Positions 1 to 12,190 of a DNA stretch of 64,000 nt are shown piece after piece (positions within the stretch are counted from its first letter, which is position 1; each line of letters opens with the position of its first letter). Location: contig NC_086250.1 of the NCBI RefSeq assembly GCF_021018805.1, positions 62,311,322 through 62,375,321 of the forward strand. The letters are read 5' to 3'. A program made the position numbers and the translations under genes. Below the pieces are notes generated by a model, which worked only from the letters and a program-made list of their open reading frames with translations, had not been told where the DNA came from and did no database searches. This DNA is from Prinia subflava. Taxonomy: Eukaryota > Chordata > Aves > Passeriformes > Cisticolidae.

Positions 1-603
<603 letters not shown>

Positions 604-2333
604 TTACAGTACATTTGCTAGCGCAACATGAATACAGCTGACTGTCTACAGACCAGACTACCCCAAGTATTAAACTAGGAGCTGTAATAGATGCAGAGCG
701 ACAGGAATCTACACAATTATGCAGAACATTCAAGGGCAATCAGATAAAGCAAGCATGAACGCTGACTGCTACGCTAGCTACAAGAGAGGAAAGAAAAGTA
801 AGAACAGTGTCTATCTGGATTGCAAAAAACATTACCAAGTGCTACTCCCTTGTCTGCTGGTGGACCTGTCATCAAGAGGAAAATGTGACCATCTAATCCA
901 ATAAAAAATTATTTGTGTTTGGATTACAAGAATTTAAGCAAGGAGCTAACAGAGTAATTAGGATTAGCTGCATAATGTTCTTCTTACAAGTTGATTAGCA
1001 TGTTCAAAAGATGTTCAAAGAGCAGAGTTTTTATACAATGAAAAATGATCACAAGTAGCTTTTCTGAGGGTGTCATGGCAGAAGCAGCGGTCATTAAAAG
1101 GTTTGGAGATGCTTTTGTTTGGCAAGTTCAAAAGGGCAGAAGTGAAAAAGGAGTCCATGCACACTTTAGTATTGCTCTACAGTAACAAGAACAGAAAACA
1201 AGTTAAAACTTGTGGGATTTACACATTTTTTAGTGCGAGCATTTTGGCAATGGAAAACAGTAAATTTACACTTCCAGATGGGAAAAAAAAATATATATAT
1301 TCTTTGCAGACTTAAGTTATTTACACAAATCAGCATTTATTGATGGTTTTAATACAGAACTTTCAGATAAATGTAAGTATTATGTTTTCTGTTTGAAACA
1401 ACAAGAGTGTCAGAGAAATTTTACTGAACATGTGAGGAGCTCCTACATATACAAATACATCCTAGGTAGAGAGTCTGCAAATTAGACCCTCAGTGTGTGT
1501 ATATATTAATAAAATAAAATCCAAGGACAAGCTGTTGTTTTCTCAGTCAGGTGTATCCTTTATCAGTCCTTCTGCAACTATGAAATAAAGTAATTAGAGA
1601 GTATAAAGAGGAAGAAAAACAAACAATTATTAAACTCCTGAAAATCTCTAAGAGTTGTTGTACCAAATCTACAGCTAAATGCCATAGTCAATGACAAGAG
1701 AATTCTCATTTTCTGGCTCTGTTGTGTTTCAGAAAGCTGAATAATGTTTATGTCAGTATGGCTGCAATAGAAAGGAAATTCTCTTACCCTGTAGAATGAC
1801 CAAGAGCTGGCTTGGCCATAAAAGAATGCAACTGAATGCCATTAAATATAGAAAAAAATGATAAAAGAGGAAAAGCTTAAACGGCTATTCAACTGTCAAC
1901 TGTGCAATAGCTATTAATCAGAAAAATTACATTTTGCTCCTGCCTGTGAAAAAATGACATTTTAATCCATGCTGTTCCAAAAATCATATTTTCCTAATCA
2001 AATTGTTTTCCATATCTTGTGAATTGTGATTTTCTGTTCCAGATCTGGGTAAGCATATGTACAAAATGGTAATTCCAGGTGAGGGCTAAGATGCATATAC
2101 CAGCTACAGACAGGTGAGGAAAACACCAGATCCCTCTGTTGTATACATTCGTGCTAGTGAGAAATACCCATGAAATCAATTAGCCCCATGTATTAATATA
2201 ACATTTTTCAGTCACGCCCAGTATGACTCGTTTAAAATTTTTCCACAAAGCTTATATTGTAACGCACCACATTAAAACCCTGTTCAGCTCCTGGAACGCT
2301 TAAACATTAAAGAGCTCCATGCTACATTCCCCG

Positions 2334-2830
2334 GTGTGGCACTCTCAAGGCCCAAGAATACCTGCAGGAGTTTTACCAGCTCGCTCGCTGCCTGCCCCAG
2401 GAGCCCTGACCCTTGGGAGTTTCACGGGCAGCACGGAGGGCTGCGGCCGCCCTGTGCTGGCCCTGCCCGCGGTGTGCACAGCGGCTGCCCCGCAGAGGAG
2501 CTGGCACTGCAGCAGGGCTGGCATTACCTTGGTTATTGGCCATTTTCCTCGCGCTGGGGGAGCTGCGAGGGGGCGTCGCACCGGGCGCGGGGGCACCTTT
2601 CTGGCTGGAGGGCTCTGGAGTCAGCAACAGAAGAAAGTCAGTCCTGCAGGAGCACGGCTGGCAGGGGGCTGCGGTGCCATGGAGGGACAGGGACTGCCAG
2701 GACGAGGGCGAGTGGGAGGGCGGCTTTTTGGCACAGGAGCGAAGGGGAACGGCGCAGGCAGCGACAGTGGATCTGGGGCACGAGCAGGCGGAGGACAGGA
2801 CGGGCTGGCAATGTGGTTTTGCTCATTTCT
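2334..2830. promoter_or_regulatory. Intronic CpG-rich island, candidate internal promoter
   Basis: About 500 bp stand out from the AT-rich surroundings by GC content and many CG dinucleotides (ggccgcc, cccgcgg, cgcgctggg, gggcgtcgc, ccgggcgcgg). On the plus strand there is a GC-box-like gggagggcgg near 2716. On the minus strand AAAATGGCCAATAACC (2546-2531) combines a YY1-like AAAATGGC with a CCAAT box. Stops are rare in GC-rich DNA, so three plus-strand frames and two minus-strand frames stay open by composition; I do not call them genes. It could be an internal MAGI2 promoter, a bidirectional promoter for a noncoding RNA, or an unrecognised GC-rich repeat. Confidence 0.5.
2528..2543 (-). other. 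Candidate alternative MAGI2 first-exon coding stub (MANNQ)
   Basis: Inside the CpG-rich island the minus strand reads GAAAATGGCC, an ATG in a favourable context (A at -3, G at +4). Then come GCC AAT AAC CAA G and GTAATG, a usable donor. The stub ends in phase 1. The next MAGI2 exon (548-300) starts with GA in the matching phase, so splicing would give [14 protein letters not shown] and an isoform holding only PDZ5 and PDZ6. This is inference from sequence alone: no transcript is seen, and the phase match has a one-in-three chance of being accidental. Confidence 0.3.
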
Positions 2831-3593
2831 GGTACCTCAGTGAAGTGTACTCACCACAAATGTTTTAAAAGTTCTTAAATAAACGCTTTCCATAACAAGG
2901 CAAAGGTTGTAATGGAAGGTCATCAAATTTTTCCATTAAAACTTTAATAGGTGCTGCCACACATTTTTCAAGGTCCTGATGTTTTTCAGCAATTGAGACT
3001 GAGCTAGTCTAAACATCTAATTTACTGCAAGTATTTCATATTGGTTTAGGTTCATTTTCTGAATGTGTCTGCTTGACAGAAGAATCCGGCCCTATTCCTA
3101 TGAGCCACTTGTGCCTTACAGAAGATTTTCAGCCAGCTTGCATTGCAGTTCTGTGGGACATTCCAGATGACATCAGTGAGACCAGAAATGGGCTTTTAAC
3201 ACATACAGAAGTGAAATGAGATCCTGCCCTGAACAGTTAACAGTCTTTGAGCCTTTCTTTTATTGACGTACTCAGCTCAAATGGCTTTAACTTAGGTGAA
3301 TGTTTAGTCCCCAAAGTGGACAAGAGGAGACACCACAGACCAAGACAGCATGGAACAAACCCAGAGCACTTATGGTCACCACACCAGGGTTGCCAGCATG
3401 TTTCCACTTCTGAAGGGAACAACACTCAGAGTATTTTTGTCAGAGAAACAAGGCACACATATTTACAATTATTCTTTCCTCAAAATGACACAAACATTCA
3501 TTTTAATTTCCTCTATTTTTTAAAAACAGCACTGGTTTGTGCTGCCAGCATTGGGATCTGTTTTCCTTTTTGCCTTTCCCAGCCTTCACTCAC

Positions 3594-3786
3594 CCGTGGG
3601 TAGCACCTTTCTCCTCACAGTAAGATTCACCTGCCCATTTCGGGCAGCGTTGTGCATAAGGTCAATCACATATCGGTGGGTCTTGCCGGCCACTGGGATC
3701 CCATCCACATACACCAGCTCATCACCAGGGTGGAGACGGCCATCTCGGTCTGCTGAGCCCATGGCAATCACTGCTCCAATGAGAAT
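3594..3786 (-). CDS. MAGI2: MAGI2 exon: remainder of PDZ4
   Basis: This 193-nt exon starts in phase 0 (ATT CTC ATT) and ends ACG G|GTGAGT. The 64 codons read [20 protein letters not shown] onward through [37 protein letters not shown] and RRKVLPT. This is the body of PDZ4: the beta-hairpin, GDELVYVDG turn, and ligand-contacting helix beginning at His37 (class I-type). The end reads RRKVLPTG before EPCPENGR, where I remember human MAGI2 as RRKVLCGG. The change sits at the exon border outside the PDZ fold. MHNAAR replaces human MHHAAR. Together with the previous exon it gives a complete PDZ domain. Confidence 0.97.
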
Positions 3787-4416
3787 CTAGGCAGCAAAGA
3801 AACAAAATCCTGTCATACATTACACTGAGCCTCCCATTTAGTGACATGGATATTGCAGTGATGGTCTCTTTCTTCTGAAATTAGGCTAGTGATTTAGCAC
3901 AGGTGAAGAGATCGGTGTGTATCTGAAAGCTTTGCCTGTCCTCTTGCTGGTATAAATGAAGATGCTTCCTTGCCTTTGGTAAGAAGGCAAGGTGTTTCCT
4001 ACCTGCATAGGAGAGATACACCAGAGAATCATAATGTGAGTTCTGCTTGATAAGTTCAAATCAAGAAAAATCTGCCTCTCAGGAGTGTTGAGTTGCTATA
4101 TGCTATGTTATATAGAAGACTTAAAAAGATTAATTCCATGTAAGGACCTTTTTTACTTAAAATTAGCAACTCTGTGTATTTCTTGTCAAAGCTGTGTGTT
4201 TTAAGCACCTGGAGTCATATACCTGAGGTCAGCAGTGGAAGTGACCCCACTACAGAGTTCGCTTTGGGACTCGTTAGGGGCAAAGAAGAACTCTACTAAA
4301 TGTTATTACTCATAATGAATGATTGCTCACACAGTGCTTGATTAAAATGGAAAAAAGAGGAAAAAATGTCAGCTTGTTCAGGGCAGGTGTTTTTTTCCCA
4401 AATCAACATTTAAATG

Positions 4417-4441
4417 TAGTTTGTATGGAACATACAAACTA
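4417..4441. repeat. Perfect 11-bp hairpin with 3-nt loop
   Basis: The arms tagtttgtatg and catacaaacta flank gaa. It is an isolated intronic inverted repeat with no other associated feature. Confidence 0.95.
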
Positions 4442-7400
4442 GTAAAAAATCTGTCCAAAACCTTTTAATGAGTTTCTCCACTTCCTATGCAGATAATTTC
4501 ACATAGTCTGTTAGAAGAAGACGTATACATTTCCCTTGTGGAATAACTGCTAGAACAGTTGAGATTGATTCAAACAGAACCTGCTTTCTTTGAAAGAATA
4601 TTAAAGCATTCACAGAGCGTGTTCCAAATGTTCTGTTCTCTTTTTCACTGTGAGAGTCTGCACAAAATGATGGATATGACATGCCATGTGACAATCTGCT
4701 CTAAATAATAAAAGATAACAGCTATGAAGCATTGCTTTTCATGATGAATTGCAAAGGCTAGATGTGGTAGTCACACAGGTGGGCCTGTGGTTTTTTTGTG
4801 GTCTTAGCTGCAGAGTTGCAAGTATCTCAGCATAGTGTTTAAATAAAATCTCCTGTGGAGCCTGGAGAATTTCCCCTGGTTTTAGCCTTCCTTTGGCTTA
4901 CTTTTGCTTTCAAAACTTAGCAAAGAGAGAACATGAGGCAGCTTTTTCCTGCTTTCTGGGGTTCTTGGGATCCTGTTAAGCAGTGCCAGGCTGAGTAGCT
5001 AGAGAGACTGTTTTAGGTTCTCCATTCTGTTCTTCAAATGGTGAAAAAATATACCTCAAAGCTTTGGAAAATACTTTGTGCAAAATTCAACTATGAAATA
5101 TGCAATTATGCTCCTTTACCAGATAGAAGAAAAGATCTTCTAGGCTACATTTAGCTTGTTATCCACAAAGTATTCTCAAAACATTTGAGAATTAGGCATC
5201 TCACATGAGTAAGAATTTATTCCTAGTTATTTTGAGAAGAGATGGGTGATAACTCTCTGCAGCTTGGGAGTTTGTAGGGACTGGCTTCCTCCCTTTGTTT
5301 TGTTGAGCATTTGCATTTTTTTCATAATTTTTTGATATTTTTCAAATATCAGAATAATTTTCAAATGTTAAACAATTTGAGCATCTTTAACCTTTGGGAA
5401 AAAAAATGCAGATCACAACATGGTAGGTCATCAGTATCCACAGCAAACTGGAAAAACTTTTTCTAGTTCTGACTAAGTAATTATTACTGATATTTCATAT
5501 TTCCACCATGGAATGTGATTGTGTTACTCATCTCAGTGTCGGACTCCTAACATAAGCAGCAGAGTCATACTTCAAACACTTCAGCTAGGTGTGTTTGTCA
5601 AGATGATGGCCACCATATCTGTTATTTGGTATACTTAATAGCAAGAATAACTTAATTTTCCTACTTTTTCATTTTCTGTGTCTGAATTTGTTTCTTATGC
5701 AGTATCTGCCCTCATTTCATGGCTGAGAAGTTGCCACAATAGTTATCAATTCTACACGTAAAGCACAAATTGGAAAAATATATATCAGGATTTTATTACC
5801 TCTGAAATGTGGTTTCATACTGCCATGAGATTGCTTTGAATGCGTGAGGAGAAGGATGATGGCATGTAAGGAATAAAGAGTGTGTTGCAGAGAAAAGTTT
5901 CTCCCATTGTTTGAGATTAAACAGGACAAATTCTGGGATTCAGATGATTGTGGCAGAGCCTAATCTGGAATTAAAGCCTGTGTTGATTAATTTATACAGG
6001 TTCATCTGTTCTGATACTGACTTTGTGATTCTTGGTAATTATCTGAATTTGTATTTTAGTTTCTCTGAATATAACACAGTAGTTCCACAGACACACAGCA
6101 AAATTTACGTATATACACATAAAGGGTGATTCACCTAATTTTAAGTGTCAGTGATATCTAAATCCAAGCTAATCATCTGAACTCTGTCTAATAACTGCTA
6201 AAATAGGACTTACCAAGGCATGGCCTTATCCTAACATTTTGCTCTATGGAGATCTATGTCTCAGAAATGTAGAAAGATACTTGGAATGTATCTTCGCACT
6301 GATAATAAAAAGAATATAAACATATATCTTGAGGACATGTTTGAGAAAAATCCCAGTCTGTGTTGAAAAGGTAAAACTCTTAGAGAAATTATGTATATGT
6401 CCCTGTGATTCTGAGTCTGAGCTGCACAAATGTATGCAAAATACATCTCCCCTTTGGGACAGCAATTTGCAACTTCAGTAAAGTTCCAATTTAGGTGCTT
6501 TTGCAACATTTCAGTAATATTATAATTAACCATAACAGAATCAGATTATCTCTAAATCCTGAGGTTATTGGGAGATGTGACAAATAGCTGTTGTAGTGCA
6601 ATATTATAAGACTTGAGAGGGGATTTGCACTGGCATAACTCACAGTCTTGATATTTGAAAGTTCCCAATAAATTTAAGTATTTCCTTTCAAAAGAATTTT
6701 TATGCTTACAAATATGGGAAGTGGAGTGGTACAGCAGCATTTTCTCTTTCTACAGTGCCAGGTAGCTGATATAACTAGAAGGAAACTAAGCCACAGTCCC
6801 TTTATAGTGTCAGTATTATCCTTCTAAAACAACTTTATTTGGATTCTGCTTCTTTGAAAAAGTTATTGCCTTATGCTGAAGAATCTGTATTCCTTTTAAA
6901 AATTCAAACCACAAAGACAAAAGCTTCCTTTTGTTCTGTGTTACCTGACTGCACAGCAGGAGAGCTGAAATAAAAATTTCAAAGTGACTCAGTTCTTGTT
7001 TCATAGGAAAAGCAGGGGTTTGGAGAACAGGAAAAAACTGCTTCTACTTTTCCGGAGGTGAAAGGATTGGGAGGCTGCAGGTAGGCTGCCCATGGGGGAG
7101 CAGAGAAGCAGTGGAGGAGAGAGAACAGAGTTAAGTCTTGTACTTTGAATACAAAATAGAGGGACACTAAAAAGAGTACATCTGTTGTGTTTATTGGTGT
7201 TGAATCTGAGCAGTGAAAACAAGACGGGCAACAACAAGGGAGTGAGAATTGAAAACCTCAGCACTGCAACACTTAATTCTAAGAAGGTGCCTTTTTGCCT
7301 TGTATAATTCTCAGCTTCAAGTTAGCTTCTTATTAACTCCTGAGGACTTTGAGAAATGTTTGCAAAGACACATGAAACCCATTGGATTGATAAGTCTTGG

Positions 7401-8125
7401 GGAAAAATGCTTTTGTATGTGCAAACCATGGGATAGAGACAGCAGCCTTGAGGCTAAGGGCAGGGTAAGAGCCTGCTCTACAGGACAGTGAAATGTGTTA
7501 AAGGGTGGTTCACAGAGGGCAGCATTTTTGGTCCTGCTCCCAAAAAATAGAAAGGTGCTTTTCTCTGCACTTGATACGAGCTATGGCTCTTTGACTTCAG
7601 ACAGTAAAGTCAGGTCAGTGCTTTGCTGAAGAGACACTAGAAAGAGCTGATCCTCTGTAATACTTCAGTGCATATTGCATGTAGCTGCAGGGCAAAAGGC
7701 TTTTTTCAAAATTTCTTTTCTACTGGATTGCTGAGCAGAGACTCAAGTCACTCACAACTCCAGCATGTATTATGGATATGAACTACCAGAGTAGCAGATA
7801 TTCTACATGAGTTTTCTCTTAGTCCCTTAGTTTGAAATCATTCAGTTTTATAGAAATAATCATCTTTTAGACAAGGCATTTGAGCTGTACTTTTCCCCAT
7901 GAGATTGTCATAAACCTCCAACAAGCAGAGCCAGTCAGACATTTAGTCTGTGACTGCTTAATTATCCATTTGTAGTGAAAAACGCACTAAAGGAGACACC
8001 AAGAGAGCCTCTCACAAAATACTGAGCTGCCTTATGGCAAGGGACACTTTTCTGGGAGATAGGAAATGCCATTGGACATTACTGTCCAGAGCAGATAGAA
8101 GGAGATTTCCAAATCTTTACAAAAT

Positions 8126-8290
8126 CATAGAATGATTTAGGTTGGAAAGGACATTAAAATCCTCTGGTTCCAATCTCCCTGCCATGCCATGGGCAGGGAC
8201 AGCTTCCACTACACCATGTTGCTCAAAACTCCATCCAACCTGGTAGTGGTAAAGTGCCTTTTCTAGTGTCATTTCCAACAGTCTAAAAAG
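8126..8290 (-). mobile_element. CR1 3' fragment
   Basis: The plus strand shows tcatagaatgatttaggttg, aaggacattaaaatc and a ccaatctccctgcc/ggcagggacagcttccac segment, the reverse complement of an avian CR1 3' end. It is a 5'-truncated copy with its 3' end at about 8126. Confidence 0.85.
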
Positions 8291-9669
8291 ATAAAATGGA
8301 ACACTTCCACTAACACCTCACAGATTTTCTTTTTGGCTTCACCCAGTAAGTGTGCTTTGAGAATTTACCGTGGCTGGGCTGTCCAGAAGGGACAGGAATA
8401 ATGCTGAGTTGGAGAATGTGCAGATGATGGCTCAGTGGCCTCATTCATGTGCACTGGGACACGCTCCACAGAAGGAAGTTACACATCACAGGCCCTTCAG
8501 GCACACTGCAAGTGTAGAGGATGAAGCAGTGTTGTCTTGGAAGCTTTTTGAGCAGCTATACTTTATATTTGAAAAAAATATTGAAAATGCTTATTCTAAA
8601 GCAGTCTGAATTTCAAACTGCATTTGAAGCATCTCTTTTAGAATACACTACATTCTTTTCTTTTTATGGGAGACACCAATAAACTGTTAAGATTTATCAG
8701 TACCTTGACAGATGCTGACAATTTTAAACTATAAGAGCTTCTTTGTTTCTCAAAGCCATGTGCTAGTTAACCTTAAGGCTTGAATGAAAAATATACTATC
8801 CTTTATTCATTTGAATATGAAATATATAAATTATCGACTACAGAATATACAAATCTAATAATTAATTATACATTATCTCAGAAATGTGGTAACACAGGAC
8901 TCAGACTGTGCTTAAAATTGTGATAAAGCACTATCATTACTGACTTGAGATTAGTCCTAGCTGTCAGACTATTAGTTCCACCATTAGATTTTTTTTGAAA
9001 TTGTACTGATTCTGCCTGCTCTCAAAATTATAGTATTTAGATAGATCAGTAATTTATCAAAATGTGTACAAATTTGTGGTGTGTCATGCACATTTGTCCC
9101 TTATTTTCTGGGCTTCTACACTGTTTCTTTTAAATATTGTGCATATGGTTTATTTTATATTATATTTTATTAGCAAAACATCTATGCTTATTTTATTACC
9201 TGTTATTTAGTTACAGGGGTACCTCCCTCCTAATGGTATAAAGCTATCATTTTTATGATTGTTGCCATACATGATGCTGTCATTTAACCTGGAACACTGA
9301 CTGGCACTCCCTGGTGAGATCTTCTGTTTCTGGAAATAAACTGCATTGTTGACCGTGTCTTTTAACCACACACATGCATTTTGCATACAAATTGCCTACT
9401 CTGAAACATGGTTATGGATGGTCTTACATAAATGGATTTTTGGAATCTTCTGCTTAAACTTGATTTTAGAAAATCCAGATTATGAGATGCCAGGTCACAC
9501 TCCTCAGCAATGGGATGAGTGATGCTCTGTTTCCACCTTAAATGCCTTCTTATTCTAACTTAATTCTCTGTGACACCTTTTAGATGTGAACAACCTGAGA
9601 GTTCTGTCTTTTTCTACAGATGAAAAGCCATTTTACTTTTAGCCTTAACATGGTGCTCATTTGGGTTCA

Positions 9670-9882
<213 letters not shown>

Positions 9883-10628
9883 TTAACTTGAGAATTTGCA
9901 TCAAATTCCCTCCCACCTTGTGTTTATTGCACGTGACTAATGGCATCCTGGTTGGAGCTGGTGGAAACAAATGGGCCACAGACAAAGAGGAGAATTGAAA
10001 ATGTAGGTGCCTCTTGGAGGATGGTTATGTTCAGTAGAGTACACTAAAACAAACTAGAATACATTCACAGAAGAACAATATGTAAAAGTCTGTCCAAAAT
10101 AGAGGTTAAAAATGTATCTTCTTCCTGAAAACTGACTGAATAATGGACTGCTCTTCATCCACCCCAGGTCTTTAATTTGTCTTTCCTTGCAGATCATTAA
10201 ATCCTACAAGGAATAAACTGAAATGGGAGACAGAGATACACCAGTCCAACTCACAAAATATGAAAATCATTACAGTCCATTTAAGTTCCAAACACAGATA
10301 TATATGTATGTCTTTTATGTAATGTAGCTTTTACGTATTCCACTTCCAGGTAATACCCTTAATAAGGAGTTTTGATGAAAATAATTATTATAAACCTCAC
10401 AGTTCTCAGAGTTTAAATTGAAAGCTAACATCATTAACTTGAACTCCTTAATTCTACTCAGTTAAAGTTTCAACAGCTTTATGAAACAATAAGGTTGCAT
10501 TTCCATATGCCTGCCTAACCTGTCTTTAACTTGTAATATATCAGCTGAGGAATACAGAATCTTTTAAAAGTCAGTTTCTTATAAAAGTGTCTTTAGCTTC
10601 ACTTGAAAGAACACAGTGTTCTGGGATG

Positions 10629-10699
<71 letters not shown>
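10629..10699. repeat. (AAT)n microsatellite, 71 bp
   Basis: Uninterrupted AAT trinucleotide run of about 24 units inside the GC-AG intron. The lack of interruptions suggests it is length-variable between individuals. Confidence 0.99.
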
Positions 10700-12109
10700 T
10701 TCAAATATTATAAAGTGGATCAGTAAGCATTTAGAGGACTAAGAAGTTGTCTATTGTGTATTGTGACTATAGCTTTGCTGGCATGCTCATCAGAGATGCT
10801 TTAGTCTCATCACCTAAAGCAGTGATTGACAGGAATGGTCTTTCCTATGGATTGTACTCTGGCCTATACAGGGTGACACAAAAGCTTTTGGCCAGTGTCA
10901 GCTCGTTGCTGGTCCCAACAGAAAAAGGGATGATAAGGTTTATTTCAGCAAACTGCTCATAAGTGTCTCCACTTGTGCCTTGTTCCCTCAGGGTGGAAGG
11001 GATTGCAGATGGTTGAAATATGGTACTTCAGCAGCTCTCACTTATAGATCTCCCCTCAAAGCCATAAGTGGACATCTCATAAACTGTGGAATTTGGCCCA
11101 TGCCAAATAGTTTAGTATGGGATTAAAGCCGGATATATTTCAGTCAGGTATTATTGCAAAGACAGATACAGAATGACATGCACTAGCTCTATACTATGTG
11201 CAATAAAAAACCTCTGTAAACAGCAGCGTAGTGCATTATTTCAACAATCTGTATTGGTGAAAGTGAGACTGAAACACAAATATTTCAATTGGTAAAATAA
11301 AAATATTATTTCCCTATGAACTTGCTTCTCATATATTGAGAAGACAAACTCAAACAGAATCAAAAAGCTTATTATACTGACTTTTTCCATTTATTTAATG
11401 TGTCTCAACACTAAGGAGCAAATGAATTCTGGGTACAGTATGTTAGCTTAATGCTAATCATTTAAAAGTAGTGAGAAGCAAAGGAATTTCAGATGAAAGC
11501 AGTACTTTACCTGGTTTGCTGTGCCTACAAGGATGGGGCTTAGCACTAGGGAAATGGTTTTGTAGACACAGTGTGATCACCATTTGCAACCCAGGTTTAA
11601 CACTCAAAGGCACTGTCTCCAGCAGTCTGTCACAAACTGAGCACTGTCTTTATTGTGCACAAGTGAATGAAAATGCACAGTTGGGAATACAATAAAAAAA
11701 TGTAAGAATGTCAGGCTGTGAAGAATGTTTGCTCTGGCAAACTGAGATGAAAACGTCCCTCAGATAACACTGACAAAGCTGACCAAACCAGTGTTGGCAA
11801 CAGATTCTAAAATAAGGGGTATTATTTATTTTTTAAAAGATGCTGTTTTTCTACCCCATTTAGAATGGAATAGATAAGCCATGAAAAAGTTGACCATGAA
11901 AAAGTTTAGGCAAAAAAATCCTGTATAGAGGCACACTTTTCTATGAGCCTTAACACAGTTTGGAGGCCTTTGGATTCACTGGGTTACAATGCTCGTTCAG
12001 AAGAGCCTTCCTTCCCAAAGGCTTGGAATTCCGTGGAGCTCATTTTCTGCTAACAGGTCACTGAAAACTGCTTTTAAAAATTCATGTTCTTTTCTGTTCC
12101 ACTAAGGAA

Positions 12110-12190
12110 ATAAAACACTGGAAAGGATCCCTGGGTCATCAAGTCTAGCTTCCTTGTTATTGCAAACCTTTGCAAGCAAGCAGCACACAG
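12110..12190 (-). mobile_element. Possible old CR1 scrap
   Basis: The string ctggaaaggatccctgggtc followed by atcaagtctagcttcct resembles a reverse CR1 3' segment. The match is weak and short. Confidence 0.3.

Noticed and set aside
2319..2878. Three long overlapping plus-strand ORFs (174, 180, 151 codons) as genes
   Set aside because: They overlap in different frames within a GC/CpG-rich island where stops are rare, have no recognisable domain, and run antisense to MAGI2. Composition explains them.
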